A DNA stretch of 64,000 nt from contig OENT01000663.1 of assembly GCA_900239685.1 (NCBI GenBank), positions 1 to 64,000 of the forward strand, written 5' to 3'. Source of the stretch: Rotaria macrura. Taxonomy: Eukaryota > Rotifera > Eurotatoria > Philodinida > Philodinidae. How positions within the stretch are numbered: position 1 is the stretch's first letter; the number at the start of each line of letters is the position of its first letter. A program made the position numbers and the translations under genes. Shown piece by piece: positions 13,001 through 25,500 of the stretch. The notes below the pieces were generated by a model. That model did not search any database, was not told the DNA's origin, and saw only the letters and a program-made list of their open reading frames with translations.

Positions 13001-14569
13001 TCGATCATCTTGCATAATGTTTTATTTACTATCTCTTCAGTTTATACGCAACTGCTTTTTTTTTAATGTGTAATTCGACGGCTCTCAAACAGAATGATCA
13101 TTAGTTCATGTCCAAACCAACGGTCATACTTAGAATCAGTACGTAACATTGAATTGAACGGTAATTATTTCAAACTCTTTTAACAAATTCTATTTTTCCG
13201 CTACAATTTTTATTCATGCATACTTCACCGTGGGATACTAATAAAAAAAAAGAAAGGAAGCATTGTCTAATTGTCATGGCGATAGAGACAAACAATTTTA
13301 AAGTTTTTCAAACTTTATTTGAAGAGTAAAAACTAGATGTCGAGGTCATATAAGACTTATTTTAATTAAATATATTTTCCTATTGAATCCCAAACGTGTG
13401 CAAAGATTGAAAATTAATCCGATCAACGAACCTACAAGAAAGTCATGCGACGTATATAAGTCAGCATAATCTTTTTAATGCTGATTTAAAATATGACATA
13501 TATTTGACAAGTAATCATTATAGGATTCTATTGCAAATCTACTCAATGTCAATGAAGAGGAAACCTGAAATATTCAAGTCAAAACAACCATCCATTAAGG
13601 CTTTTGTCATGAAATTCACAATTTCCATTGAATTGTGAGAAACAGTTTGATTTACGAAATTCTACTGCTAGCAAACTGAATTCAACTTTTTTGAAAACAT
13701 TGCATGAATAGGATAATATGGCATAAAATGAGAATAAAGTGGATAGGCAACATCAACATTTTTATCTATGAAATTCCAAACATTAAATGCGAATAAAGAA
13801 GTCTGTTAAAAATAATTATGTAGTTGAAATAATAAATTATTAGCACAAGTTTTGATTACTCTCTTCTATCATTTGTTTTATGTCAAAATAATTTTCATTG
13901 ATCTTTTACGTTCTGCCGATTGATTCTACTTTGAGATACAATCAAATTAAATTACTTTAATTATTAAGTATTGGAATAGTCAGCAAATTATGATTTCTTA
14001 TTCAATGTTTGCATGTATATATATATAAAGGTGTCTTTCTAAGTAACCTTGAGAATGGAAAGTGGCGGATACCTGGCCGTATTTTTACTCGCCTTTCAAT
14101 CAATTGTTTATACAACATATACTATCCTCGATCAATAACGATCGTTCTCGCTTAAACAGTAGACAGACATAAATACGATCGACTGACCATTGCAATCAAA
14201 AGAACAATGAACATAGATTAATAAACTATTTTAATGAACAGTGAGGTTGAATCATGGAATAGATGATGGATAAAGGATTGTTTGCGAGTCACACATATTA
14301 TACCTTCTACGTAAATGGAGATTCATGGCTATGACAAAGAAGTACAAACATATGAAAGCTATGCCCTTGTACGTTTGTTTTTCTATTGATATGTTACTTC
14401 AAAACAGCAGAATAAGAAAAACAACTGGTGATTGATCATATCATATATAGATTTGATTGGAGTATCATAAATAACAACATTATTTATGAGAAAAAAAAAC
14501 AACTAAAGTTAATCGCAAGTATTGATTTACGTATTATTTGGTTTGTCCATCTATTATTAGTTGTGAAAA
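10069..14569. other. 4.5 kb intergenic region, no gene seen
   Basis: AT-rich sequence with only short shadow frames. Simple TA repeats occur near 11465-11480 and 14018-14027. I see no domain, RNA gene or clear terminal repeats. The first few hundred bases are presumably the kinase 3' UTR. Confidence 0.45.
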
Positions 14570-15112
14570 ATGAACCCATGTTATCAGGTTCGAAGAAATG
14601 AAACTATTCCTTGTCCTGTAAATACTGCTGTTTATTTGTAAGCAAAATTAAAACATTAAAATATGAGTCAATGGAGTTTGATGCTTTTTTCAATTTTAGC
14701 GTTGTTGGCATTATTGCACCTGTTACTGTTTTATTCATGATAATCATAATATCTCTTTGTGTTCGACATGGAAGTAAGCGATCGAGACAAGGTACGAAAT
14801 ATAGTATACTACTTTAAATCAAAGTCATTTTTTGCAGAACATCTACTTACGAACATGAACACAATTATATCGATCGAGAATGCTGATGAACAACAACGGC
14901 AACAACAACATCAATTAGAATCAAATTCTCATTCGTATCCACCTAACTATACTGCAACAAATCAAAACTTTTATGACATACCACCAACTTATGAACAAAG
15001 TTTACAACAATTATATGTGGCTAGTATTCTATCGGATGATACAACAGCAACTATACAATCTACAAAATTATCACAATCGAGAGCCCAGCTAATTGAACTT
15101 TCTCGAGATTAA
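14570..15112 (+). CDS. small single-pass membrane protein with PPxY motif
   Basis: Three exons, 14570-14637, 14700-14791 and 14838-15112, with GT-AG introns; 144 aa in frame. A short N-terminal segment carries two cysteines (C4, C15) and a possible N-glycosylation site (NET). One strongly hydrophobic helix follows at about residues 23-43 (VVGIIAPVTVLFMIIIISLCV), then a basic stop-transfer run (RHGSKRSR). The cytoplasmic tail is Gln/Asn/Ser-rich and contains PPTY, a WW-domain ligand of the kind that recruits NEDD4-family ubiquitin ligases. The arrangement resembles small shisa/WBP1/VOPP1-like adaptors, but no specific homology is claimed. An in-frame stop at 14564-14566 supports the start at 14570. 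Alternatively a longer extracellular part could splice in from upstream through the AG at 14586-14587. Confidence 0.55.
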
Positions 15113-16409
15113 TTTTCGATAACGATGACTGTTTTTTAAATTTAAATGATAAATATTTTAAACCGAATATTGATAATATATCGTACAACTATACTTCTCT
15201 ACGCATAAACGTTTAACTGACAGAAATGAAACGTTAGTTATATTGTTAAAGCTTTATATAATATTCATTAAATAGATTATGAAAAATTTCATCTAGTTCA
15301 TATTTAAAAGTTCTTTTGATTTTGAGCGTCTACTTTAATTTTAAGACTGTCGAGTATGATTATCAGACCTTATATAACTTGTTTGATCGGGTAATAAAGT
15401 CAACGTCTATCAGTGTTTAGTCAAAGAAAAATTGTTCCTATCTTCAATGAGTAAACTATCACTCTTCTCGAGTGGTGATAATCATCATCGTCATCATTTA
15501 CTACATGCTAGAGACTTCGAACTCTTAATATTTATTATATCTTGATAAATAGTAAATATTTTTATATTTGATTACTTTTGAATTATTTATTTGTTACTTC
15601 GCAAATCTAATCAGTGTTCTTATTAGATCGACTGCTAATCTTTTGGAGATTTGATTGAATTCTGAACAGATATAAACGAGTGTTAATGGCGAATACTAAG
15701 GAAATATTTTTTGATGTATCAATGATTCATTTCAATTGATGAGCACTGAATAATTCATTCAATGTTTATTGATTAGTTTCGATTAGGACATTCATGCTGA
15801 ATGATGGACGATGCAAGTGACCAACAAATCGAATTCTTATGAAACTAGACTGAATGTTTGTGAAATTGAGAAATCAAAATTGTGTGCATCGCTCAAATAA
15901 TATTTTGAAAACGAAATACTCATAATAAATCTTTCATATAATTCAAGTCTAGTATTTGTTATTCATGTTCAAGTAAACTCTTAGATAAAGAGTATCTGCT
16001 ATAATGGGTCCTAAACATTCATATTTATTACAGATACTGAAATCTACTCTTTTTTTCAGAGCACACAAAATATTTTCAAAACGAAACGACTGGCTCATAA
16101 ATAGCGAAACATAATTATTCACAATGAGATATATCTAGATCTACAAAAGATGCGCAAACCACATGGTGGTACGAACGAAATGTCGACTTCTTATGTTCAC
16201 TTCGATAGAAAAGCTAATAACACAAAAGGCAAAAGGAATATCATTTTGTTTTCGATAATGTTCAACCGTGCGTTTCATATGATCTCATGTTGGCACACAT
16301 CGACGTCCTCAATCAGATAGCTGTGCTGCACATTCCGATGCGAGCATTACGATGATCAAATGCAGGCATATATCGAACGTTTATGATAGTGCATACAATC
16401 ATTTGTGAC
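15113..16409. other. intergenic, no gene seen
   Basis: AT-rich and without a supported frame. It probably holds the 3' UTR of the upstream membrane protein gene. Confidence 0.45.
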
Positions 16410-16612
16410 TGTAAATCGTCGTATGTTGACGTTTGGGCACGTACCGTTTTACGGTCCTATCTCGCTGTTTCGTAAACAGCTAGTCACAGTCGAAAAACCG
16501 AGTATCCAACCGTTTACGGCAAGTTATAGAAAACGGCCGTAATACGGCGCATACAAAACAGCGAAAAAATTAAGTGGAAAGGCCGTTTACGATAGTACTT
16601 CGTCGACCTGAG
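16410..16612. mobile_element. decayed CCCAGG-family element (CGTAAA type)
   Basis: The right end reads cgtcgaCCTGAG (16607-16612), a one-base variant of the family terminus. The interior holds repeated CGTTTACGG/CCGTAAAC and a block CGGCCGTAATACGG(C/T)GCATA that is nearly identical to the copy at 35.4 kb, although the order around it differs. The left end is not recognisable, so that boundary is approximate. It is non-autonomous, with no coding capacity. Confidence 0.6.
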
Positions 16613-16876
16613 TTATTATAATAGAGTCGCTTGGCTCTTGTACACTAAGATCAACGAAATTTTTTTATTGGAATTTTCCGAATAATTCTTTTCTTCGATC
16701 ACCCTTGCAAATTGTTGCATGAAGTCTCTTACGTTTTACGATCACCGCAGGTGCTGCAAGAGCTGCTGACTTACATCTATGTATACGGTAATGATAATTA
16801 AGTGTTCTGTGATCTTAACAACATCAGTAAGGTTTTCGTTAGTTTGACGATCTCGAATGTACGAATAGCCTTCTAC

Positions 16877-16910
16877 CCAGGTTGAAGAAAGTGCGCGGTA
16901 ATCCATCATA
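16877..16910. mobile_element. possible end fragment of a CCCAGG-family element
   Basis: cCCAGGttgaagaaagtgcgcggtaa resembles the left end of the 35.4 kb copy (CCCAGGtcgaagaagcacggtcgtaa). No matching right end is found nearby, so this may be a truncated copy or chance. Confidence 0.3.
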
Positions 16911-17268
16911 ACAAAAACCGAAGGTGGTTCCTATAAAAACTGATCTCTGTTTTCTAGTGAAGAAAACGGCTCATAAAATCATATGAAGAATTCCGGCGAA
17001 ATAGGAAAAAAATGAATGCGATTTATGTCATTCTGCAGTCGTTTCCGATGGTCTTTCAAACAGTCCGTCGGAATGATTCTCATGGGTAGCAGTGAATTGA
17101 ACAGAATTAAACTCTTTTAAATAGTATGGATAATAAGCTATTCTGATCTTCAATGCTTATGTGTGTTCTTTTATTTGGAATATTTTTTCTTCCACTAAGT
17201 TTAATTTTAATTTATTGAAACAGTTAAATAACTAGTATCATCTATCTAGCGATAGACAGAGTCCTTTT

Positions 17269-17370
17269 CAGCAGGGACAAGTTCGGTTTGAAATTTTGGA
17301 AAATTCTGTCGGTTCCGTTCGGTTTGAGATTTTTTCGGTTCGAAAAAAACACGAACGAATCCCATCACTG
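17269..17370. mobile_element. hAT-like MITE, 102 bp
   Basis: The ends read CAGCAGGGA... and ...TCCCATCACTG, i.e. CAGTGATGGGA in reverse, typical of hAT termini. Flanks are GTCCTTTT (17261-17268) and GTCCCTTT (17371-17378), an 8-bp target duplication with one mismatch. The interior repeats the motif TTCGGTT in both orientations. It has no coding capacity and must have been mobilised in trans. Confidence 0.65.
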
Positions 17371-17452
17371 GTCCCTTTGACGAAAAGCTATGTGAATTTT
17401 TGATTAATTGAAAAATATAACTGTCATCATTGGCACGTATTAATCTCATGTT

Positions 17453-17717
17453 CCCAGGAAGATCATTCCGACAATTGGATCCGACCCTGTTTCTATCGGG
17501 ATTTCTCTAATCCGACGAAATCCTGGTTGCGATCCGACATTCTGATCCTTAGTGTTGGATTTTATCGTATGATCAAGCAGGCCTCTACTATTGGGATTAA
17601 ATGCTAATTCGTACTCAAATAAAAAAATAGATTTCTCCCGTCGGATCCGCTACTGTTTCCACAACCCGGATATCCATAGGATTTCATCGGATTCGGTGCC
17701 GGATTCATTCACCTGGG
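17453..17717. mobile_element. CCCAGG-family element (ATCCGA type), 265 bp
   Basis: CCCAGG (17453-17458) and CCTGGG (17712-17717) are exact inverted ends flanked by TT on both sides (17451-17452, 17718-17719), a 2-bp target duplication. The interior is filled with GGATCCG, ATCCGAC and TCGGAT motifs in both orientations. No coding frame. It belongs to the same subfamily as 34309-34670. Confidence 0.75.
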
Positions 17718-17800
17718 TTGTTCATATAGTAAGATAATAAATCTTGTTGTATTAAACCTCATGATCTTTCGATAGATGCATTAGCAGACGTCTATGATCT

Positions 17801-18011
17801 CCGAGGTGGAAGCTGTCAAATAGGATTCTGTCGAATCTCAAGAATTCAAACAGAATCGTGTTGGAACTTGTCAAAATCCTTGGTATTCCAACAGGGGCCA
17901 CGGTCATTCCAGCATCCGATAATTTCCTGTTGGAACCCGATACCACGGATTCTGACAGCTTCCAACGGATTCCTATCGAAGTCAATAGTTGCGCTACAAG
18001 ACGTGACGGGG
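17801..18011. mobile_element. possible decayed CCCAGG-like element (GTTGGAA/GGATTC type)
   Basis: Dense short motifs GTTGGAA/TTCCAAC and GGATTC occur in both orientations, in the style of the neighbouring element. A degenerate left end (CCGAGGTGGAAG) resembles CCCAGGTCGAAG. No clear right terminus or target duplication is seen, so the boundaries are estimates. Confidence 0.35.
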
Positions 18012-21000
18012 TCCGCCAATCGAATCGGGGGTACTGAGTCGTCTATAAGATTAGTTGTCGAATTTCTCAGACATAAAATATCACTTCATTATTCATCATG
18101 TAATTGCCAAAATCTTCACCAATAATAATATGCGTATCAATATGATATTTCACTACGCTTTTACTATCTTTTTAGTGCTTTGCAGATACATACACAAAAA
18201 AAATTAATTTTCTTCATAGGACCTTTGAATTCATAGAAGTGAAGTATGTCTCTACCAATTGAAATTAAAATTTTAAGCGAACAAAAGAGTCACACATCTT
18301 ATTATTTATCTCAACCGTGTTTGTATTTAGATTAAGTTGAAATATCCTAAATGATTTTCTGTTCTTTGGGTTTTTAATCAATTTTAGATGCCTATCTAAG
18401 AATTTTTTATTGCGTTCACAGGAAACTGAATCCAAAAGTTTCCTCAGATTAATTACATCATATCATTCAAAGACTATGTTTTACTGCCTGATACTTTCAT
18501 GGAACATCGATGATAGAAACCCTTCGAACAGAATCAAACTCAATAGTTTTAACTATCAACTGATAAATGTTTTTACCCGCGCGTGGTTTGAACTGTATAG
18601 ATATTCGTATTATCTTATAAATTAATCTTTTTGTAAGTTCTACTATACTATGTATGTTGGGAATAAAATTTTTCCTACATTATTGGTCAGATTAAAGAAT
18701 GAAATTCATGTGAAAAATGATTTGTCTTATCTATTTTTCGTTTGTAACTGAGTGACATGCTGAAACAGACTGTTACTTTATTCATACTTTATAAATAAAT
18801 CTTGTAACAAAGCACCAAAATATAGAATAACAAACGACTGTAAGTTTCATACTTTCTATGAACTAAACAATCTAGAGAGGAAGGGTGTCCATTTCTGGTG
18901 ATTAGATATAGTAAAACTCTGTTGCATGTGCACCATATAGTATCGAGTCTAACTTGGGCATATACAGATTTCCTATAAATTTAGAAGAATCGAACACCAA
19001 GCTTTCAGGTTCACATTGAATGTCTTCCCAAGGATTGCTAATTTATTTTTACAATAGAGACATCATTCTATAGCGAAAACATTTTCCTTATCTATCCAAG
19101 TATCATCTATTCTATGATAGCAACTTGATGATCAGCATTATTATTGTAGTATAACAAGTGAACTAAATCGAACCATGAAACATATGTGATATCCTTCATC
19201 GTTAAAATCTTTGAACAGATCGATGCAACTGACCACAACTAGAGTCGACTTAGACCAACAGAATTGAAATGAATGAGTTTCTAATATTTGACTTGATAGG
19301 ATTCGGTTGAAACCATTGATCTCAATCACGATTCATATGATTGTAATATATGAGATCCATACTTATACGCACAATTACTATGTATTGTAAAAGTAGATTA
19401 CCATAGTAACGTACAATGATTAACTTTCGATGTTCCGAAATTTAAAACCTTTTTGACGAATAGAAATTGTTTGTTTTAATCTACTTCATTTCATATTTTT
19501 CGTTTCTGGCATTGAAAAGGAAAAAAACAATTTTCAAGGTTTTTACTCTTGCAATCGACCTCATTACGCCGACATTTTTCTTTCATATAGGCATTTCTTC
19601 TATCGCATACTAGAATAAGAATTGGCAAGAGTAGCGCTAGTGCAAATAATAGGATGGATGCTAACAACATTACTTTATCATTGAAAGTTGTATCCGTATC
19701 ACATATGTTACAACCTTTTAGAGTCAGACAAGGAAGGAAAAAGAAAAAAGATCAAACACTGGAAATCGAATAGAAAAAGAACATTGTCGACCGCAAAGAT
19801 CAGCATAATTATCGTTACGAGAAATTTCAGCGAATTTTTCTCCAAGTATCAGTCATTACTTGAGTTCTTTCAAACAGATATATTAGTTCAACAAGAATTC
19901 ATTCTATTTTCCTTGAATATTCTTAAAAAAATTCGAAATCGAATCAATTACGAAGAAAATATTTCCTCTTGACGAAAGACGAAGGAAAAGTAAACAAACC
20001 AAATATCTCAATTAGTTGTAGTCTACTCGTTACTTTATTGTTTTTCAAATGAATACTAGAAAACGAAAATTTCCAAGAAAAAACTCAACAATATATTGCT
20101 ATTTATCTTCTATCCCACTATACAATAATACGATGTCTCTTCACTAGTGAAAAAAGATCATTTGAAATTTGAAATTACTAATCATTATTCATCACAACAC
20201 ACTTAGTTAACGCTTGAGAACCATAGCTGATGATCAAGCAATCGAATTCCTAACATTATAAGTATTCGTAAAAAACGATCTTATTCCTTCCACAGAACCG
20301 ATGGTAATTTATCAAACTGATGAAACTTGGTTAGTTCATAATTTTACAAATATCAAATATTGCTTGGTTTTCATCTGTAAATTCTATATTGAATCATAGT
20401 GTCATATGGAACAATAACAATACAATGTATACGATGCACAATTTTACAAAAATTGTACAACGACTATAAAAAAAACACCCTATTCAAATTGCGATAGTTA
20501 TTCACGACAAAACAGAAAACATTTTAAATTGAATCGATAAAAAATGCAATGACTGGCAAATGTTTGTAAACAAGAAAATATTTCGTTTTTTCACATTTCT
20601 TTCTTTTGGTTTTCATGCATCTTTTTACAAAATCAAAAACTCTATCATTCGTCTGTTGTGACTAACATTGATCATGATAATTCACTACGCCTAAATTACT
20701 AAATGTTTAAACGGAAAACCTACTTCAAAGAGTAGTAAAAGTCAACTACGAAATCCTGAAAAAAATATATTAAAATTTTAATTCGGATAAAAAGAGTGTC
20801 CATGAATATGAAAATCAAACAATATAGCAACTCATATTTCAACATCAGCGTTTACATTCGTTCAGGGCAATAAAGTCTATGGTGATGGCAAAATCAGACG
20901 TTTAGATAGATTGATGCAACTAAGAACAATAGTTTTTGACTGCTAGTGAACTCTTCGGTATTATTTTTGATTAAATATCAAGCCATGCGAACAACAACAA

Positions 21001-22590
21001 ACATGTTACCAGCTGTTCTAACAAGATAATAACATAACACTATAACTGTCGGATTTTCTTTCTCTCTTTCCTGGATAAGATTAAAAAAAGTTGTCCATGA
21101 ACAGCATTCAGAGCAGTGCTATTTAATAAGGTTAATCTGGCACTACCTTGACGAATGAGAGCGAGACTCAAACTCACATAACTTACATACTCTAACGCCT
21201 GCCATGTAATGCGTTAATAATCTGAAGCAGAATCGATTAGTTAATGTAAATAATCTGCTTCAGAAGCATGCAAAATGCTTATCATTTATCAAAAATAGTA
21301 ATCGAAGTGTGGAACTCATAACAATAATGTGAAATAATTCATAGATTTAGATATTTATTAAAATATATTGGAATCGATATGAACATCGTTGTTTATTCAA
21401 ATCACTTGTTCAGCAATATTCAACATTTGTGTTGAACTAAATAATTTGCTTTCAGAAGTGTAAGAAATCCTGGCTACAAATGACATTATATGTGATTGAT
21501 GAATTGGCTTTCATATCGTAATTTAGAAGAAATCAATTTGAAATTTGCTAGTCTTGGATTGATCTAAACTCGTTTTGCTAAAACGTCAAGCAAAGCCTGT
21601 ATCAAAATATGAAACTACTTCATACTCAAAAACATTAAACTTCAATGTTCACAGACTGAATTAATAATACTCTTGGTTATTCCAATGCATTGAACTTGAC
21701 TTTCACTGATCTAGTATGAAAAATGTCGTACTTCGATACGACATTAGTGAACATTTACATAGTTGCATATATATTCGATTTGATAGTGAAAAAAAAACGG
21801 CTTTGTTATTTCTTTCGAGAGTAGGTTATTAAATTTGCAAATGATTTTCTCGAATAGTATCTCCTACTTTCTCTCTAACCTCAGGATAATCTTTCTACAG
21901 ATTATCTTATAGCGAACTGTAATGTTTTTCTATTTTCTACTAACACATATTAACTTCTTGAAACATGCCAAAGTGCGACATCTAAGACGTAAAATCTATA
22001 TTCAATCTAATCTAACTATATCCACAGGTTTATATAAACTAATTCTAATTTTTAAGTATTTCTTTTAAAAGTTAAAATGCATACAAGATGGCCATTTTTT
22101 GCTTTAGCTAAAGGTGATTCCATATTTTATCATTAAATAACATGGTAGCGAATAGTTATTAGTAAGAGTAAAAAGCAAATAAACAAGCAATTCTTGCAAG
22201 CATTCACATTTCTGTTTGAATTCTTTTTTTTCCCCTAGAAATAGAAAAACAAAGACAAAAAGCGAGAACACAACATTCTCCTTCTCCTATTGTTTTGTTG
22301 TTTAAGTTTGAAAAAAACAGATTTTTTCCCACTGAGAGTATCTTGGGAATAACCGATTTGTTATTTAGTTTTGTTGCATAATCAATTTTGTGATTAGTCC
22401 CTGTTTCTTTTTCAAGATATTACCACTTTTTTCCTATAAAAAAGGAAGCAGAAGAATATTATTCGACTATCAATTGCATGCATTAAATTGTATATATTAT
22501 ACTATTTTCCGATTATTGTTGTGGCCTAGTCAAGGCATTTGATCTGTTCAACTATAATTATTTCTAATAGGACAATTACTTAAATATCAA
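18012..22590. other. 4.5 kb intergenic region, mostly featureless
   Basis: No confident gene. It holds a possible membrane-protein exon on the minus strand (19570-19720), a perfect 11-bp hairpin (21221-21264) and a 9-bp hairpin around a CTTCGA loop (21722-21745). The last part is the upstream region of the FXR gene, with an acceptor-like AG at 22569-22570. Confidence 0.45.
19570..19720 (-). CDS. possible exon encoding a transmembrane segment
   Basis: On the minus strand the frame reads CNIC, DTDTTFNDK, then a 20+ residue hydrophobic run (VMLLASILLFALALLLPILIL), then VCDRRNAY and basic residues, giving a signal-anchor-like topology. A pyrimidine-rich tract precedes it, and a possible donor (GAG|gtcgat) follows. 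Neighbouring exons could not be assigned. It resembles the topology, not the sequence, of the 14.6 kb protein. It may be a real small-gene exon or chance. Confidence 0.25.
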
Positions 22591-25500
22591 ATGGACGATT
22601 TCAGCGTTGAAGTAGGACATCCAAATGGTGCCTACTACAAGGTGAGTAGAAAAATCAAACTAGTGACAATAAGAGTGAAACATTATTCTATAGGCATATG
22701 TTCATGATGTGGATGAAACTAGTATCAATGTCACATATGATCAAGAGTAAATCAAATACAACATATAAAATATTTAAACAAAAACTTATCTGTAAATTTC
22801 GTTTCAGCTTGTTCCCTTCAACAAAGATTCCATTTTCTGAGAATCGTGTTCGACTTCCACCAGAATCAACCGATCTAAAAAAATTGTCACCTGGTGATCG
22901 ATGCGAAGTATTCAATGTTACGCATATCTCTGCAACATGGATATGTATCATGTACTCATTTAGGTATTATCTAAAGCAAAAGAAGGTGAACCACTCGCTT
23001 GGTGGCCAGCTACTGCTAAAATGTCTAGAGGCGACTTTTTTGTTGTTGAATATGAAATTACTGCTCAAGGCAACAACTATACGGATATTGTGCCTAGTGA
23101 TAAAATCCGTTGTCCAAATACAAAGTATACATACATACATATATATATATTTTTTTTCAACAGTAAATATTAATTTTTTTATTACATTTAGTGCTCCGAT
23201 AACTGATTCAACGTTTAAACGAGTAGAATTTCCCGTTGACCCCGATTTACAGGAAGTGTAAGGATAATGATCACGATTTAAAAAATAAAGATAATTTACG
23301 CTTTGTTTCTTTTTGTTTTTACTATCAGATGTAGCAATCCAGCTAACCATAAAGATTTCAAACGGACAACAGGTGCTACTATTGTTCGATTTGACAAACA
23401 AAAGGACGCTCTTGTTGTCATCGTAAGTTCCTTCTTTTGTTTATCTATATGATTAGAATTCTCTTTTTACAGTCAGATAATGAGGCTACTCTTCGCCGTG
23501 TTCGAATCTTATCCGATATGCATTTTCGAAATTTACGTTCAAAAGCTAAACTTGTTCAAGAAACTGAAAAAGTTTATAAACAACTTGAAGTAAAAACGAC
23601 ACATCTCGGAATAATGAACTATGGTTTTTTATTTCAATCATATTTTCTTTTCTTCAGCGTATAAAGTTCACTCAAGCAGAGAAATATATGGAAAAATTCA
23701 CTGTTAAAAGTGAACTAATGGGTCTAGCTATAGGTGCACATGGTTCAAATATAATAAAAGCTCGAGAAGTATCCGGCATAACAGCTATTGAAGTTGAAGA
23801 CGACTCTTGCACAATAAAAGTATTTGGAGAAGTAAGTCAATTTATTTCGTTTTATATTTAAACGATCGAAATAAAAATTACTTGTAGACTGAAAAGGCTG
23901 TCAAAGAGGCACGCAGCATACTCGAATACGTTGAAGATACTGTATCAATTCCGCGAGAACTTATTGGTAGAAAAAAGACAATCAAAGATATTCTCATTTG
24001 TTTTTTTTTCATAATATATTCTCATGTTTAGGTAAAGTTATTGGTAGAAAAGGTCATATCATACAAGAAATAGTTGATAGAAGTGGAGTCATTCGAGTCA
24101 AAATTGAAGGCGATAATGAACAAGCGGCACCACGCGATGAAAATAGTTATCCTGTATGGTTATTAATTCAAAAACCTTAGATCACATGAGAATTTTTTTT
24201 TAAATTTTATTTCATAATAGAGTCAAGTTCCGTTCGTCTTTGTTGGTACAGTTGAAAGCATAACGAATGCAAAAGTTTTACTTGACTATCATATCGCCTG
24301 TTTAAAAGTAAAGTTATTAACAATAGAACGTTTATTTTTATATGTCAATGTTCTTCGATGACAGGAATTCGATGAGTTACAAGAAAAGAAAATTCAAGTC
24401 AATGAACAATTTCGTACCATCATTGGTCCACAACAAACTGCTAGCAATAATTTGACTAACAATAATAATCTAAGCTATCCAAGTGGTGGACGTCAACAAC
24501 GGTATAAAAATTCATTCGAAAAATCGCATGTATTATAAAGCAGTTTATTCTCATATAGTTATGAATCAGACCGAACGAATAGTTCAGGTAATACGCGTAA
24601 TTATCGTGAAGGAAGTTATCAACCACAATATCCTTCACAACGTAATGAAAATAATAGTCAGCAGCAACAGCAATTACCAGCACGTCGATCGAATAATTAT
24701 CCATCTGGAACTGGTAATCGTGCACGTCGTGGTCCTAGCGGAAATACATATCGTGGTGGTACACAAAGTGATGCTGGCACTGGTGGTAAGTCTAACATTG
24801 AGTGGAAATCTTTGTTTTTTGTTTTTGTTTGAATTGTTGATTTCTTTTTCGAAAACAAAAGTAGAACTCGTTCGTTATTGAGAAAATATAGATATAAACG
24901 ATACTGTTTATTTTCACAGATGAAGCGAGCGAGTGTGGGGATGCAGCATCATCAATAATAGGTGTCAGTCGAAAACATCGCGATTGGGCAGCTCAGGTCG
25001 AAAGTGAACAACAACATGAGACTGGCTATAATACTGATAGCATGATACAGTCAAATAATTTGCCAAGGGGTGCTGGTGGGAGAGGAGGACGACGCGGTTG
25101 GAAGCGTAGTAGACCACCGCTACCTATTCATAAAGGTGTGCTTATAATGCATACATATGCTGCCAATATTTTGCTTGCATGATCCACAAAATTGATGCAA
25201 TTCTGTAGAATGCACACGATTCTAATGACATCAACAATCGCATGTATAGATAGATGGAATATTTCTTGTATTCGAAGCATGCTTAATGTGTTTTAAAGTT
25301 AATCCTATGCGTTGTTTTTTATTTTTTAAGTTAAAATCCATTTCAAATCGAAAAAAACATATTTTTTTCTATTCGTTAGGCTACTCTGATCGACGTCGAA
25401 ATAACGATAACGATAATGCTGTATATGATGATGAACAAACAAATGGTTCGTTAAGATTATATGAATAAATTATTCCTTTTGTTCTTTTCTAATTTATTTT

